DNA from: Cafeteria roenbergensis
Taxonomy: Eukaryota; Sar; Bigyra; Bicosoecida; Cafeteriaceae
Direction of reading: 5' to 3'
NCBI GenBank assembly: GCA_008330645.1
Contig: VLTN01000016.1
Coordinates: forward strand, 62,001-126,000
DNA length: 64,000 nt
Part shown: positions 1-8,814 of the stretch, in pieces
Numbering within the stretch: the first letter of the stretch is position 1
How the letters are laid out: each line of letters opens with the position of its first letter
Position numbers and translations under genes: made by a program
The notes under the pieces: generated by a model
Seen by the model: the letters and a program-made list of their open reading frames with translations, nothing else
Database searches by the model: none
Told to the model about the DNA's origin: nothing

Positions 1-75
1 GGAAGCGGCTCCGAGAAGGCCTCCTCGGCGATCCGCAAGGCGGCCCACGCAGCCATCGCTGCGGGGAAGCGCTGA
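1..75 (+). CDS. C-terminal end of an unidentified gene
   Basis: The frame opening at base 1 reads 24 codons and stops at TGA (73-75). The visible tail is rich in Ala, Lys and Ser, looks helical and ends Gly-Lys-Arg. Nothing in it identifies a family. It is called a gene end because the codon pattern matches the neighbouring genes and because it fits the alternating-strand order, being convergent with the CBS-domain gene. The remainder lies left of the window. Confidence 0.45.
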   Translation, partial: GSGSEKASSAIRKAAHAAIAAGKR

Positions 76-421
76 GGTATCGAGCGCCCCCGACGACGAG
101 GCCTTGCGCCGTCGGTTTGTGCGTGCATTCGTGTTTTGGAGCCTGCGAGGGGAGGCGTCGCGCCCGCACTTCTTGAATGCGTGACAGCCGTGGCTGCGGC
201 ACCAGCTGCGCGCGCGGCTGAGCCAGCAGCGGGTTTGGTTCGCGCGGTCAGTTGCGGTGCTATTGGCCGAGCCCCCAACGGAGCCAGGCCGAGCCGAAGG
301 CGCTCTCGATCGCTCCATCGACCGCCCCCGCCCGCCGACCGTACGCTCACACAATCACATATTCGCACACCCAGACACTCACTGCTCGGCCGCTGTGGTG
401 GCCTCCGTTGGACGCGCCGGC
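76..421. other. Convergent intergenic region, no gene seen
   Basis: 346 bp lie between the stop of the left partial gene and the stop of the CBS gene, so this should hold both 3' untranslated regions. Open frames cross it, but they show no family resemblance and are the stop-poor frames expected of GC-rich DNA. I see no RNA gene, repeat or polyadenylation motif that I would defend. Confidence 0.5.
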
Positions 422-1338
422 TCAGGCTCTGCCTGGGGGTGCTCTGCCAGGGCGCGCGGCGCCCTCGCCCGCGCCTTCGCCCCGCGGCGCGACACCGCCA
501 CGCTTGCCAGCCTCAGCGCGGGGCACCGACGCGAGCCCCGGCAGGCGCGCGATCGTCTCCGCGAGCGCCCCCCTGCTCTGCGAGCGGGCCTCAGCCGTCA
601 GCCCCAGCAGCTCCTCCATCGCCACGACGCCGAGCAGCACGCCTCCCTCCGACGGCTCGGCGCTGAGGACCGGAAGGTGGTGGCAGCGCACTTCGGCCAT
701 GATGGAGAGGCACGACTGCAAGCTGTTGTCGGCGAAGACGTAAGCCACGCTCTCTGCGGGGGTCATCACTTGACCGCACGTCACAGCGCCGGAGTCGGCC
801 TTGGGCAGCGCAACACGCTCCAGAAAGTCAGAGAGCGTGAGCATACCCACCAGGGCCGGAGGGGCGTCCGTCACGGACGGCTCGGAGTCCTCGCGGAGCA
901 CCGCAACGCAGCTGACGTGATGTTGCAGCATGAGCGCGAGGGCTGTGTGCGCGGAGTCGTGCTCCGCGACGGCAAAGAGGGACTTCCGCCCCGGCCCTGC
1001 GAGCAGACAGCAATGAGACACGCACTCCATACGCGCGAGCGTGAGCCGTGCGCGACGCAGGGGCCCGTGGCGCGGACACTCGCGCGAGTGGAACGGCGGA
1101 ACAGCAATCACTCACGGCGAGTTTCCAGGAGCTGGCCCACTGTGAGCTCGCTGCCCCCGCTCGCCATGGCTCCCCGGATGATCTCCCAGACCTTGGCGCC
1201 AGCAACGTACAACGGCGCGGACAGGGGCCCCCGTGACCCAGAGGCGCCGCCGTCGCCTGCGCCTGACGCTGTGGACAGCACCCGCGCCCGCAGCCAGGGG
1301 CGCACTCCTGCGCCGGCGCGCGCTGCCCGAACGAACAT
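422..1338 (-). CDS. CBS-domain pair protein, probably mitochondrial
   Basis: A 265-residue stand-alone tandem CBS protein. CBS pairs bind adenosyl ligands and act as energy or redox sensors (plant CBSX type). Two exons, 1338..1116 and 996..422, flank a 119-nt intron (GTGAGT...GCAG) in phase 1. The ATG at 1338 was chosen because it opens an Arg/Ala-rich presequence (MFVRAARAGAGVRPWLRAR) followed by Ser/Thr, as in mitochondrial import signals. The upstream open frame has no ATG. The first CBS motif spans the intron and ends in GMLTLSDFLERV. The second starts at VMTPAESVAYVF and ends in LLGVVAMEELL. The last ~50 residues are Arg/Gly/Ala-rich and disordered. No catalytic domain is attached, so a regulatory role is likely, but its target is unknown. 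It is divergent from the ORMDL gene. Confidence 0.8.
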
Positions 1339-1545
1339 TCCCGCCGTGGGTGTGACTCGGCTTGCCCCCACTGGCAGCGTGCGCCGGGGAGTGCGGTCGC
1401 GCCGTCGACCGACTGTGCGGCGCGCGCTCGCGCGTGTTTTTCCGAGCACCGCGTTTGCAGAGCAAGGGCGATCGGGTCGAACTGTCAGCACCGCCCGAGC
1501 GGGCGCGCGCGCGCACTACGACTGGGCCGCGGCCTCGAGCAAGCC
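1339..1545. promoter_or_regulatory. Divergent promoter region, CBS protein / ORMDL
   Basis: 207 bp separate the two ATGs and must carry both 5' UTRs and the promoters. The stretch is GC-rich with CGCG runs. I do not see a TATA box or another core element I can name. Confidence 0.5.
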
Positions 1546-2194
1546 ATGGACGGCCACGGGAATGTGAACGTGTCCTGGATGTCGACCCCCATGGTCCTGC
1601 CCACCTACCTCATCGCGCTCTTGCTGGCCCGCTTCTTCCTCGGCCACATCGGCTTTCCCCTTGCCAACGGTGACCGCGACGCCCATGTTGCGTGGACGGC
1701 CACGCACGTGCTCCACGGCATGGTGAGCACGAACCGGGACGCGCCTTCCGCCGTGCAGCCCGTCGGTGCGCCGGCAGCCTGCGCTGCCGCCCAGCGACGC
1801 GCGGAGAGCTGGCTGCCTTCGCACGCGCTCATCGTGGTGGCCCGCCCTCGCCACGGCTCCCACGACCCCCCGCTTGCTTTCCCCGCTCCTGCAGCTTACA
1901 TTCGTCGCGTTCCACGTTGCGCGCGGCTCCCCAGTCGCGGACGACCAGCCTCTGCTGGCGAACATCTCCATCTGGGACCAGATTGACGGCGGCAAGCTGT
2001 GGACCCCCGCGCGCCGGGTGCTCATCACTGTGCCCGCGCTGCTCTTCCTCATCACCTGCGAAGTGACGGGGTACAGCCTGCCGCACCTCGTGATCAATGT
2101 AGGCGTGCTCGTCCTGCTCGAGCTGAGCCCCAAGCTGCCAATCGTGCGCCGCTACGTCGGCGGCGTCCTCGGCCTCCGCCCGCCCAAGGCCTGA
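1546..2194 (+). CDS. ORMDL: ORMDL family protein (sphingolipid synthesis regulator)
   Basis: 158 residues, close to the usual ~153 of ORMDL proteins. These are small ER membrane proteins that bind and restrain serine palmitoyltransferase, the first enzyme of sphingolipid synthesis. Exon 1 is 1546..1722 and exon 2 is 1895..2194, with a phase-0 intron of 172 nt (GTGAGC...TGCAG). Family landmarks in order are an Asn-containing N-terminus (GNVNVSWM), hydrophobic segment LPTYLIALLLARFFLG, the VAWTATHVLHGM/LTFVAFHVARG stretch across the splice junction (compare AWTLTNIIHN...FLHAVKGTP in animals), the DQ-W-Q-D core around LLANISIWDQID, and two further membrane segments (VLITVPALLFLITCEV and LVINVGVLVLLELSPK). 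The start matches the family N-terminus. It is divergent from the CBS protein and convergent with MCU. Confidence 0.9.
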
Positions 2195-2627
2195 GCTCGT
2201 CGCTTGCGCAGCGCTGGCCCGCCCGCCTGCCTACGTGGCTGCACGGCCCCGGCGCTTGGCCGACGGGCCCGCTGCTGGGACCTTCCAAGGCCCCCTCCCT
2301 CCCTCCCTCCCTCCCCACCACCTCATTCATCCGCTCGTGTGTTTGTGTGTGTGTGTGTGTGTTTGTGTGTGCCTTTGACACTGACCCTGCGTGTGGCTGC
2401 CCCGCACCCGAACACGCCTCTGCCCCGCACGGCTGTGTGCCTGCCTTGGCAACTCGCGGCAGGAATTTCTCACGCAAGCACGGCCACGCAAGTCGCCCTG
2501 ACTCGCCCGCTGAACCCCGCCCGGCGGTCCTCCCCACAGGGGAAGGGGGCGGGCAAGGGGATGGGCGGCGGGGCGTCGCGCCCTCACTCGTTCACGAACA
2601 CACGCACTCGACTGGCAGCGGCGGCGC
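2195..2627. other. Convergent intergenic region with simple repeats
   Basis: 433 bp between the ORMDL stop and the MCU stop. It contains a CCCT tetranucleotide tract and a GT tract (separate entry). Otherwise it is pyrimidine- and G-rich sequence with no gene. Confidence 0.5.
2291..2372. repeat. Microsatellites (CCCT)n and (GT)n
   Basis: About six CCCT units at 2291-2315 are followed by an interrupted GT run at 2337-2372. Both lie in the 3' intergenic space of ORMDL. Confidence 0.85.
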
Positions 2628-4328
2628 TCACGGCCTCGGCGGCTGTTCGTGCACGCTGTGCTCGGCTGGTCCCGTCTCCAGCGCCACCGCCGCCAGCGGA
2701 GCCGCGAGGGAGGCGGCCGACAGCTGGTCGAGATCGTCGGCCGAGAACCCCAGGCGCGCCAGCAGCACGGCCACCTCGTCCCTGATGGAGGCCACCCGGC
2801 GAACGAGCTCTGCGCGCTTCGCGTCGAAGGCCTGCACGTCCTGCCAGGGCTGGAAGGCGAGGTCCTTGTGCATGGCCGCCCGGCGGCGCTGCACCACCCA
2901 GCCGAAGATGCCAGCGTTGTCGGGCTCCGCCCTCGTGGCGAGGAAGTAGGCGTAGGCGCCGATGGCGTATGTCTGGGCCAGGAAGTAGCAGAGGGGCTCC
3001 ATCACGTCCCAGCTGACGGAGTAGATCTGGTGGAAGATGGCCGCGTACTGGGCCACCATGAGCACGCCGGCGGTGACGGCGATGGTGCGGGACTGCTTGC
3101 GCGCCGCCGCCGAGATGGAGCGGCCGGTGGCGTCCATGCGCTCCACGCGCTCCAGCAGCCGCGCGAGCTCCTCGGCCTTGGCTTCCACCTCCTCGCGCAC
3201 CAGGGTGCCGTCAACGTCCAGCGCCGCTGCCATGCCCTGGCTGTCCTCAGGGCGGATCAGCACCAGCGTGTCCCTCACGGCGCTGTCTGCGCTGTGACGC
3301 ACGCGCACCACCTCCCCTGCCCGCTCAAGCTCGGCCGCCAGGGCGCGGGCCACCCGGATGAGGCCCCGCTCGCTGCCGCGGAGGCGTGCGTCGCGGGGAC
3401 CCCTCGCCGACGCCACGCTGTTTGCCAGGTCCGCGTCAGTGAATCCCTCCGTCTCCGTCCCCGACTGGTCCGCCAGGTGCTCACGCGCGCCCGGCAAGGA
3501 CGGGTGGGCGTCCGCATAGCCGCCCGTCGCCATGGCATCGCGGACGAGCTGCACGAACTCGGGGAAGCGAACGGCGCGGCGGCGGGGCACGCTGGCCTCC
3601 GAGTCCGCCGCGGCCTCCTCTGCCGATGGGAGGCCCACGGCGCTTGCCGCGCCGGCGCGGCCAGCCGAGGCGGGGTCTGATCCGTCCACCGCGTCTGCTC
3701 CCTCGCCGGGAGCCGCGATGGCAATGCCGTCGCGCATGGCGCGCAGGCGCGAGCGCACGGCGTCAAGCAGGGCCGACTCGTCCGCGCCCTTGGCGCCCCC
3801 GTGGCCCAGAGCCAGGGTCATGGCCGGGATGGTCCGCGAGGCAGCAGCCCCTCTCGCCGAGCGGGCGGGGGCGAACTTGGCGATGACCGCCCCGTCCGCG
3901 ACGATGGCCCAAGAGTGGGGGAGCAGATCCCGCACGGCAAGCGCGCTCGGAACGCGAGACCCGTCGTCCGAAAACACCACGCGAGCCGAGCCCGTCGCGA
4001 GGCCGAGCGCCTCGTCCGCATGGGCCGCAAGGGTGGCCGCCGCCTCGTTGATGCCGCATTTCACGAGCTCGACCCCGCCGTTTCCGAGGACCGGAACTTG
4101 GATGCTGGCCGAGTCCGCGGCTGCATCCCCCCGGGGCGGCGGGGAGGGCAGCAGCGGGAAGAACGGCGCGTCGTTCATGTGCACCCCCGACAGCAGCTGC
4201 GTGGGCGGCGCCGCCAGGCCAGTCATGGCTCGAGGCGCGGAACCTGTGGATGCGCCGGCTGTCGCCTGCGGCAAGCTGCGCAGCGCCCGGAGGGCCGAGA
4301 CGCCCGCGCTCCGCAAGGACCGTTGCAT
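2628..4328 (-). CDS. MCU: Mitochondrial calcium uniporter pore subunit
   Basis: A single-exon gene of 566 residues. The start at 4328 opens an Arg/Ser/Ala presequence (MQRSLRSAGVSALRALRSL) typical of mitochondrial import. The open frame continues upstream without ATG. The pore signature WDVMEPLCYF lies near residue 438. It is the MCU selectivity-filter motif (W-D-I/V-M-E-P) that places rings of Asp and Glu at the channel mouth. It follows transmembrane segment 1 (AVTAGVLMVAQYAAIFHQIY) and precedes segment 2 (CYFLAQTYAIGAYAYFLAT). Coiled-coil stretches flank the pair (RLLERVERMDATGRS before, KRAELVRRVASIRDEVAVLL after), as in the family. The N-terminal ~300 residues form the matrix domain and include an Ala/Gly-rich linker that makes it longer than animal MCU (~350). 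No MICU or EMRE partner lies in the window. It is divergent from the gamma-CA-like gene. Confidence 0.92.
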   Translation of the reverse strand: MQRSLRSAGVSALRALRSLPQATAGASTGSAPRAMTGLAAPPTQLLSGVHMNDAPFFPLLPSPPPRGDAAADSASIQVPVLGNGGVELVKCGINEAAATLAAHADEALGLATGSARVVFSDDGSRVPSALAVRDLLPHSWAIVADGAVIAKFAPARSARGAAASRTIPAMTLALGHGGAKGADESALLDAVRSRLRAMRDGIAIAAPGEGADAVDGSDPASAGRAGAASAVGLPSAEEAAADSEASVPRRRAVRFPEFVQLVRDAMATGGYADAHPSLPGAREHLADQSGTETEGFTDADLANSVASARGPRDARLRGSERGLIRVARALAAELERAGEVVRVRHSADSAVRDTLVLIRPEDSQGMAAALDVDGTLVREEVEAKAEELARLLERVERMDATGRSISAAARKQSRTIAVTAGVLMVAQYAAIFHQIYSVSWDVMEPLCYFLAQTYAIGAYAYFLATRAEPDNAGIFGWVVQRRRAAMHKDLAFQPWQDVQAFDAKRAELVRRVASIRDEVAVLLARLGFSADDLDQLSAASLAAPLAAVALETGPAEHSVHEQPPRP

Positions 4329-4619
4329 ACTCTCAGCGCTGCCGCAGTCGCCGCCGCAGCCGCCGCTGCCGCGAGGGTGCGCGCGCGCAGGCCCCAGCCG
4401 AGCCCAGCTAGCCTGTTTTCCCGGTCTGCGGGCGCCTCCGAGGCTTGCAGAGCCGCGGGCGGGACTGCGGATTCGCAGCCGGGCCCAAATAGGCCGCGCA
4501 ACTACGGCGGCTCGTGACGTCGTCCTCTGCAAGCAGCCGGACTGCGCCGGGCCGGCGGGCGGGCGGGCGGGCGCACCGGTGCGCGAGGACCCCCGCGCGG
4601 AGGTCTGCTGCCTGTGACC
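4329..4619. promoter_or_regulatory. Divergent promoter region, MCU / gamma-CA-like
   Basis: 291 bp separate the two ATGs. A CRE-like GTGACGTCG occurs near 4513, and a (GGGC)n tract lies just upstream of the + strand start. Both flanking products are mitochondrial, so shared control is plausible but not shown. Confidence 0.45.
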
Positions 4620-6719
4620 ATGATGCTCAAGCCGGTCGGAGCCGCTCTCCGCACGCTCGGCCGCGTCATCGACGGCGCCGGCTCGGCAATGCAGGGCGCG
4701 GACGCCTTCACCGAGAAGCGTGAGCGCTGCCGCGCGAGCGCAGTGCCTCCGGCCCGCGCGCAGGGGCATCGGCGCGCTGATGCGGTCCCCGGTGCCAGCG
4801 TCGCGGCCCCGCGCGCGGCCGCGCTGGCGAGGGCCCAGGCCGGGAGCAAGGCCGCGGAGCAGCGGCTGTCATCGCCTCTCGCGCCCTGCCGGCCAGGCGC
4901 GCATCCCGCTGCCGCGCCCGCTGCCGGCGCCGCCCGGAACGCCCAGCCCCCGCCGCTCGCGCAGCCCCGCAATCTGCGGCCCCTCCGCCCGGGGGCAGCC
5001 GGCCGACCTGCGCCGCCGGCGCGCGCGCCCGCCGGGGCCAGCCCGTCCCCTGCGGATGGCCAGGCTCGCGTCGGGCGCCTCCGGCCGCCCGGCCGCCCGG
5101 CGGCCCGCGAGCCGTCCGGCTGTGGCGCGGGCCTCGTCCAGGGCATGAAGCTGCGCTCCCCAGCCGCCATGCGTCGCCCTGCTCCGTGCCCTCTCCCCCC
5201 TCCGCCCGCCCCGCGGTCGCAGTTGTGCGCTCCACGCGCGTCGTTCGCTTCGGCGGCAAGGAGCTGGACTCGGGGATTCAGTCGTTCGTGGCCCCCACGG
5301 CCACCGTGGTGGGAGATGTGACGATGATGGCACGCTCCTCCGTGTGGTACGGGGCCATCGTCCGCGGTGAGCGCCGAGGCTCGCGCGCGCCAGTGCCCGT
5401 GCCGAATCCGGCGTCCAATCAGCGCGCTCATCGCTGCCAGCGCTCGCTTCAAGCCCCCGCTCCCCGTGGCGCGGAGTCTAGAGCCTGGGAGGGGTCCCAC
5501 GCGTTTGCCTCGATCGGCTCGGGTTTGGGGCTGGCCTGGCCGTGCGCGCACGCGCTCTTTGCTGTGCTAGCTTTTCGCCGCGCCGTTGCGACCCCCCTTT
5601 GCTCGTGTGTGCGCCGCCGCTGACCCGCGCCCCGCCTGATCGCGGCGCAACGCAGGCGACCAGGGCGCTGTCACCATCGGCGAGGGCTCATCTGTGCACG
5701 ACTGCGCCACCGTTTCCGGCCGCTCGGGCGCCCCCGTGGTTGTCGGCCGCGACGTTTGCATCAGCGCCGGCGCCTTTGTCGAGGGAGCGACCCTGGACGA
5801 GGGGTGCATGATCGGCATGGGAGCTCGCGTGCTCCCTGGCGCGCACGTCGGCAAGGATGCCTTCGTGGACGGCGGGGCCGTGGTCCCGGCCGGGGCCAAG
5901 GTGGAGGCCGGCTCCCTCTGGACCGGCAACCCCGCCAAGCCCCTGCGCAAGCTGACGGAGGACGAGATGGCAGTGCTGCGGAGCGAGGCCGCTGTCCAGG
6001 CGGAGCTCTCCCAGGTGCACGCAGAGCAGGTGCTGATCAGCGAGAACGTCGAGGCCTTTGAGCAGCAGGACCACGAGTACGAGTGGAAGGTCGCCCACTA
6101 CCACGACCCGGCCCAGCCCCTCCCCGGCTTCACCGCGGACGTGCAGGAGTACATGAAGCTGTCCGAGCCCGCGGCGAACTCGGGCCTCTTCCGCGCCCAG
6201 GAGTACCTCGACGAGGAGGCGCAGCTGGATCGCGAGGCGGCCGAGGCCGAGGCGGACGCTGCAGAGGACGCCTACTACGCCGCCCTCGGCTCCCTGGGCC
6301 GCGTTGGTGTCGCCGTGCAGGAGCTCGCGGCCACCCGCGGCGAGCGCGCCGACATGGCGGCCGAGATCACCCAGATGCTCGCCGAGGAGGACCCTCGCGC
6401 CCACGCCTACCTCGTGGACCTTGCCGCTCGTGCAGCGGCGGCCCAGAGCGAGGAGGACCAGCTCGCCTTGCAGTCGGAGGTCGCTGCCCTGGACCCGTTC
6501 CGCGACTCCGCCACCTTCGAGCTCGAGGACGAGGTCGCCGCCCTCCGCATGCACGCCAAGGCCGTGCTCGCTGCGCCCGTCGAGACCGCCCCGGCCATGC
6601 TCGACGGCAAGCGCGCCGTCACCGGTGGCGACGAGGACGTCGACGCTGCCATGGCAGCCGCGCAGGCCGAGGTGGCGCGCGCGCACAAGGAGATGGCCGA
6701 CGAGCGCAGGTCCGCCTGA
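4620..6719 (+). CDS. Gamma-carbonic-anhydrase-like complex I subunit
   Basis: 435 residues from three exons (4620..4719, 5223..5366, 5656..6719). Introns are 503 and 289 nt, both GTGAGC...CGCAG, and frames join cleanly. The N-terminus MMLKPVGAALRTLGRVIDG resembles that of mitochondrial gamma-CA proteins. A left-handed beta-helix follows: SFVAPTATVVGDV, SSVWYGAIVRGDQ, VTIGEGSSVHDCATVSG and CMIGMGARVLPGAHV, ending in the family motif WTGNPAKPLRKLTEDE. In plants and many protists these proteins form a matrix domain on respiratory complex I. The three zinc-binding histidines of active gamma-CA appear as Ser, Ala and Glu here, so it should be a non-catalytic gamma-CA-like type. About 200 residues beyond the usual end form an acidic, Ala/Glu-rich helical tail, which is unusual. 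The start was set at the first ATG of an ATG-ATG pair. Confidence 0.85.
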
Positions 6720-7191
6720 GCGGCCCGCCGCGCGCCTCCACCGCACAGGCCTTGACCAGCCCAGCGCCAGCTTGTCGCCGCGTGCACGTGCCCCCGTCCC
6801 CGCAACCCCCCGGGATCTCACACCTTGCTATGTCGCCGGCTGTGTGTGAGTGTCTGTCCCTCTCTCCCTCTGCGCACGCGCTGGTGCAGCGGCCTCCAGC
6901 CGCCGCTCCCGCCGCGCCCAATTCTAGTCTTTCTTGCCACAGCCAGCCGCCAGCTCGCCAACCGCCCCCCAAGCGTGCTGCCGTTGGGTTGGGTCGCGCG
7001 TGCTGCCCTGGAGCCGCGAGAGAGTGATTTCACAGCTGCAGCTGCCCGCACACGCGCCGGCGACTCGTCGTTCGGCCCTCCCCTCTCCATACGAAGCAAT
7101 TGCAAGGCTCCACACACGCACCCTAGCACGCACGCGCACGCACGCGCACGCACGCGCGCTCGTCCCAAAGCGCCTGTCGCGGGCGGCTCGC
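6720..7191. other. Convergent intergenic region
   Basis: 472 bp between the gamma-CA-like stop and the DIX-gene stop. It contains a CACG-rich simple repeat (7126-7160) and a (CTCTGTCC)-like pyrimidine stretch. No gene, tRNA or other structured RNA is recognised. Confidence 0.5.
7126..7160. repeat. (CACGCACGCG)n simple repeat
   Basis: Alternating CACGCACGCG units run for about 35 bp immediately 3' of the DIX-domain gene. An alternating purine-pyrimidine tract of this kind could adopt Z-DNA, but that is inference. Confidence 0.8.
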
Positions 7192-8441
7192 TCAGAAGTC
7201 TACCAGGTCGGAAAAATTGCGGGGCCCGGAGCCGCCGCGCGGCGGGGGCGCGGTGGACGTCGGGGTGCCCCTGCCGCTCATGCTGCCAGTAGGGGTGCCG
7301 CGGCCGCCGCGGGCCATGGAGTGCGCAAGCGGAACGGGAGCCCTGCCGCGGCGCGAGCCCCCCATTGGGTCGTCTTGCTGAGGGGGGGGCGTAGCGCGCG
7401 TCGCCGGCTCGGCGGGCACCGCCGGAGCGTCAAACAGGCCGTCCAGCGCGCCGTCGTGCTCGCTGGAGCCCGCGGCAGCCGCGCCGCCGGGAGTGCCCCG
7501 CCCGGTGCTGGAGCCGTCCGTTGCTGGTGCGTCATCGCTGCCGAAGATGTCGTCAAGGTTTCCGTCCGCGCCCCCGGCATCGCTCCCGCTCCGGGCAGCG
7601 GAGGCGGTGGGGGCGGCGGCCGCTGCAGCGGAGCGCGGGACAGCGGCGGGCGCGCCCTTGCCAGAGCTCGTCCCCCGGCCGGCGCGCGGCACAGACGTCG
7701 GCGCCGCGGCCGGGGCCGGGGCCGGGGCGACTGCAGTGGCGGCACCCCTCTGCGAGCTGGCGCTGACGCCCTTGCTCGCCGCGGCCGCAGGGAGGAGGGG
7801 CTCTGAGCCAGCCGAAGCCGCAAAGGAAAGCCGCGCTACCTTGGAGACGATGCTCCCCTCAAAGCGAGGCACGGCGGCATCGTCATCCGTCAGATCCAGC
7901 CACACTGCGAGGCCGGGGCGGGGGGCGGGGAGGGCGCAGGGCGGTGGCCGGCCGAGGCGCACACTCCTGGCCGCAACGCTGGCACCGCCGTGCGCGCAGG
8001 CCTCACCGTGCGTCTTGCCAAACTGCGCCTTGAAGCGGAAAAGGTACTCTCCCGGCAGGGGGAACGCCTGCGAGCGAAGCCATGCGCCGGTCGGGCAGGC
8101 CAGGGGGGTCAGCACGGCGGCGGGGGTGGAGGCCGCCCAGATCTGGCTTCGCCGGCCAGGTTGAGCCATCGGCGTCGGGCTCGCAGCGCTCGCGGCGCCG
8201 CCGCTCCGAGCACCGGCGGGGCCCGCCCACACCACAGGCAGCCGAGGCAGCAGCCTCGAGAGCGCGGGCGTGGCGGCCGTGCGGGCCAGAGCCGCCTCAG
8301 GGCGGCCTGTCTCACGTCCCGAATGTCCCGGAGTCGGACCTCTGCGACGGGCCTGTCCACCCGGAACACGTTGGGGTGCTCCTCCACGTCACCGTCGTGG
8401 GGAACAAAGTAGCTAACGAAGGTGCGCCCTCGCGCGGCCAT
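7192..8441 (-). CDS. DIX-domain protein with disordered tail
   Basis: 299 residues from three exons: 8441..8316, 8067..8007 and 7904..7192. Introns are 248 and 102 nt (GTGAGA...CGCAG and GTGAGG...CGCAG), in phases 0 and 1. Once spliced, residues ~6-95 match the DIX domain of Dishevelled/Axin: TFVSYFV, then VAEVRLRDIRDAF, GEYLFRFKAQFGKT, VWLDLTDDDAAVPRFEGSIV and SKVARL. This corresponds to the animal order V-Y-Y...LGDFK...YFFK...DD...LP.F.G.V. DIX domains polymerise head to tail and nucleate signalling or polarity assemblies. The remaining ~200 residues are Ala/Gly/Pro/Ser-rich with spaced acidic-hydrophobic motifs (DDIFGSDD, LDGLFDAP, and the very C-terminal NFSDLVDF), which resemble adaptor-binding short motifs. 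No PDZ, DEP or RGS domain is present. It is divergent from the P-type ATPase. Confidence 0.8.
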
Positions 8442-8814
8442 GCTGGCACCCGGGAGCGTGGAGTGCTGTGCTGTGTGGCCCGGCGCCGCGAGTGCGAGCG
8501 CGGAGCAGCCGCTTGCAATTGCGCCGCGCGCGCGCATGGCCGTCGCGACAACAGCCCCGCAGCGGCCCGCTGGCCGGAAGGCCGCGAGCATGCCGGCTTG
8601 GGCCCAAGGGCGGGCCGCTGCTGGCCCGCAGCACGCAGCCCGGCGCGGCGCCCAGGCGCCACACAAATCGCACACGGCGGACGCGCCCCGGCAGAGCGCG
8701 CCCCAGATCGCGAAGAACACCCGTTTTGCGATCGGCGGCAGACGTCTTTGTCTCTGCGCGGGACGGCGGCTCGGATCACATCTTCGGGCCCGCTGCCGCC
8801 CGCCAAAGGCTGCC
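8442..8814. promoter_or_regulatory. Divergent promoter region, DIX protein / P-ATPase
   Basis: 373 bp separate the two ATGs. The stretch is GC-rich, with a less GC-rich patch near 8720-8760 (CCGTTTTGCGATCGGC). No core promoter element is recognisable by eye. Confidence 0.45.
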
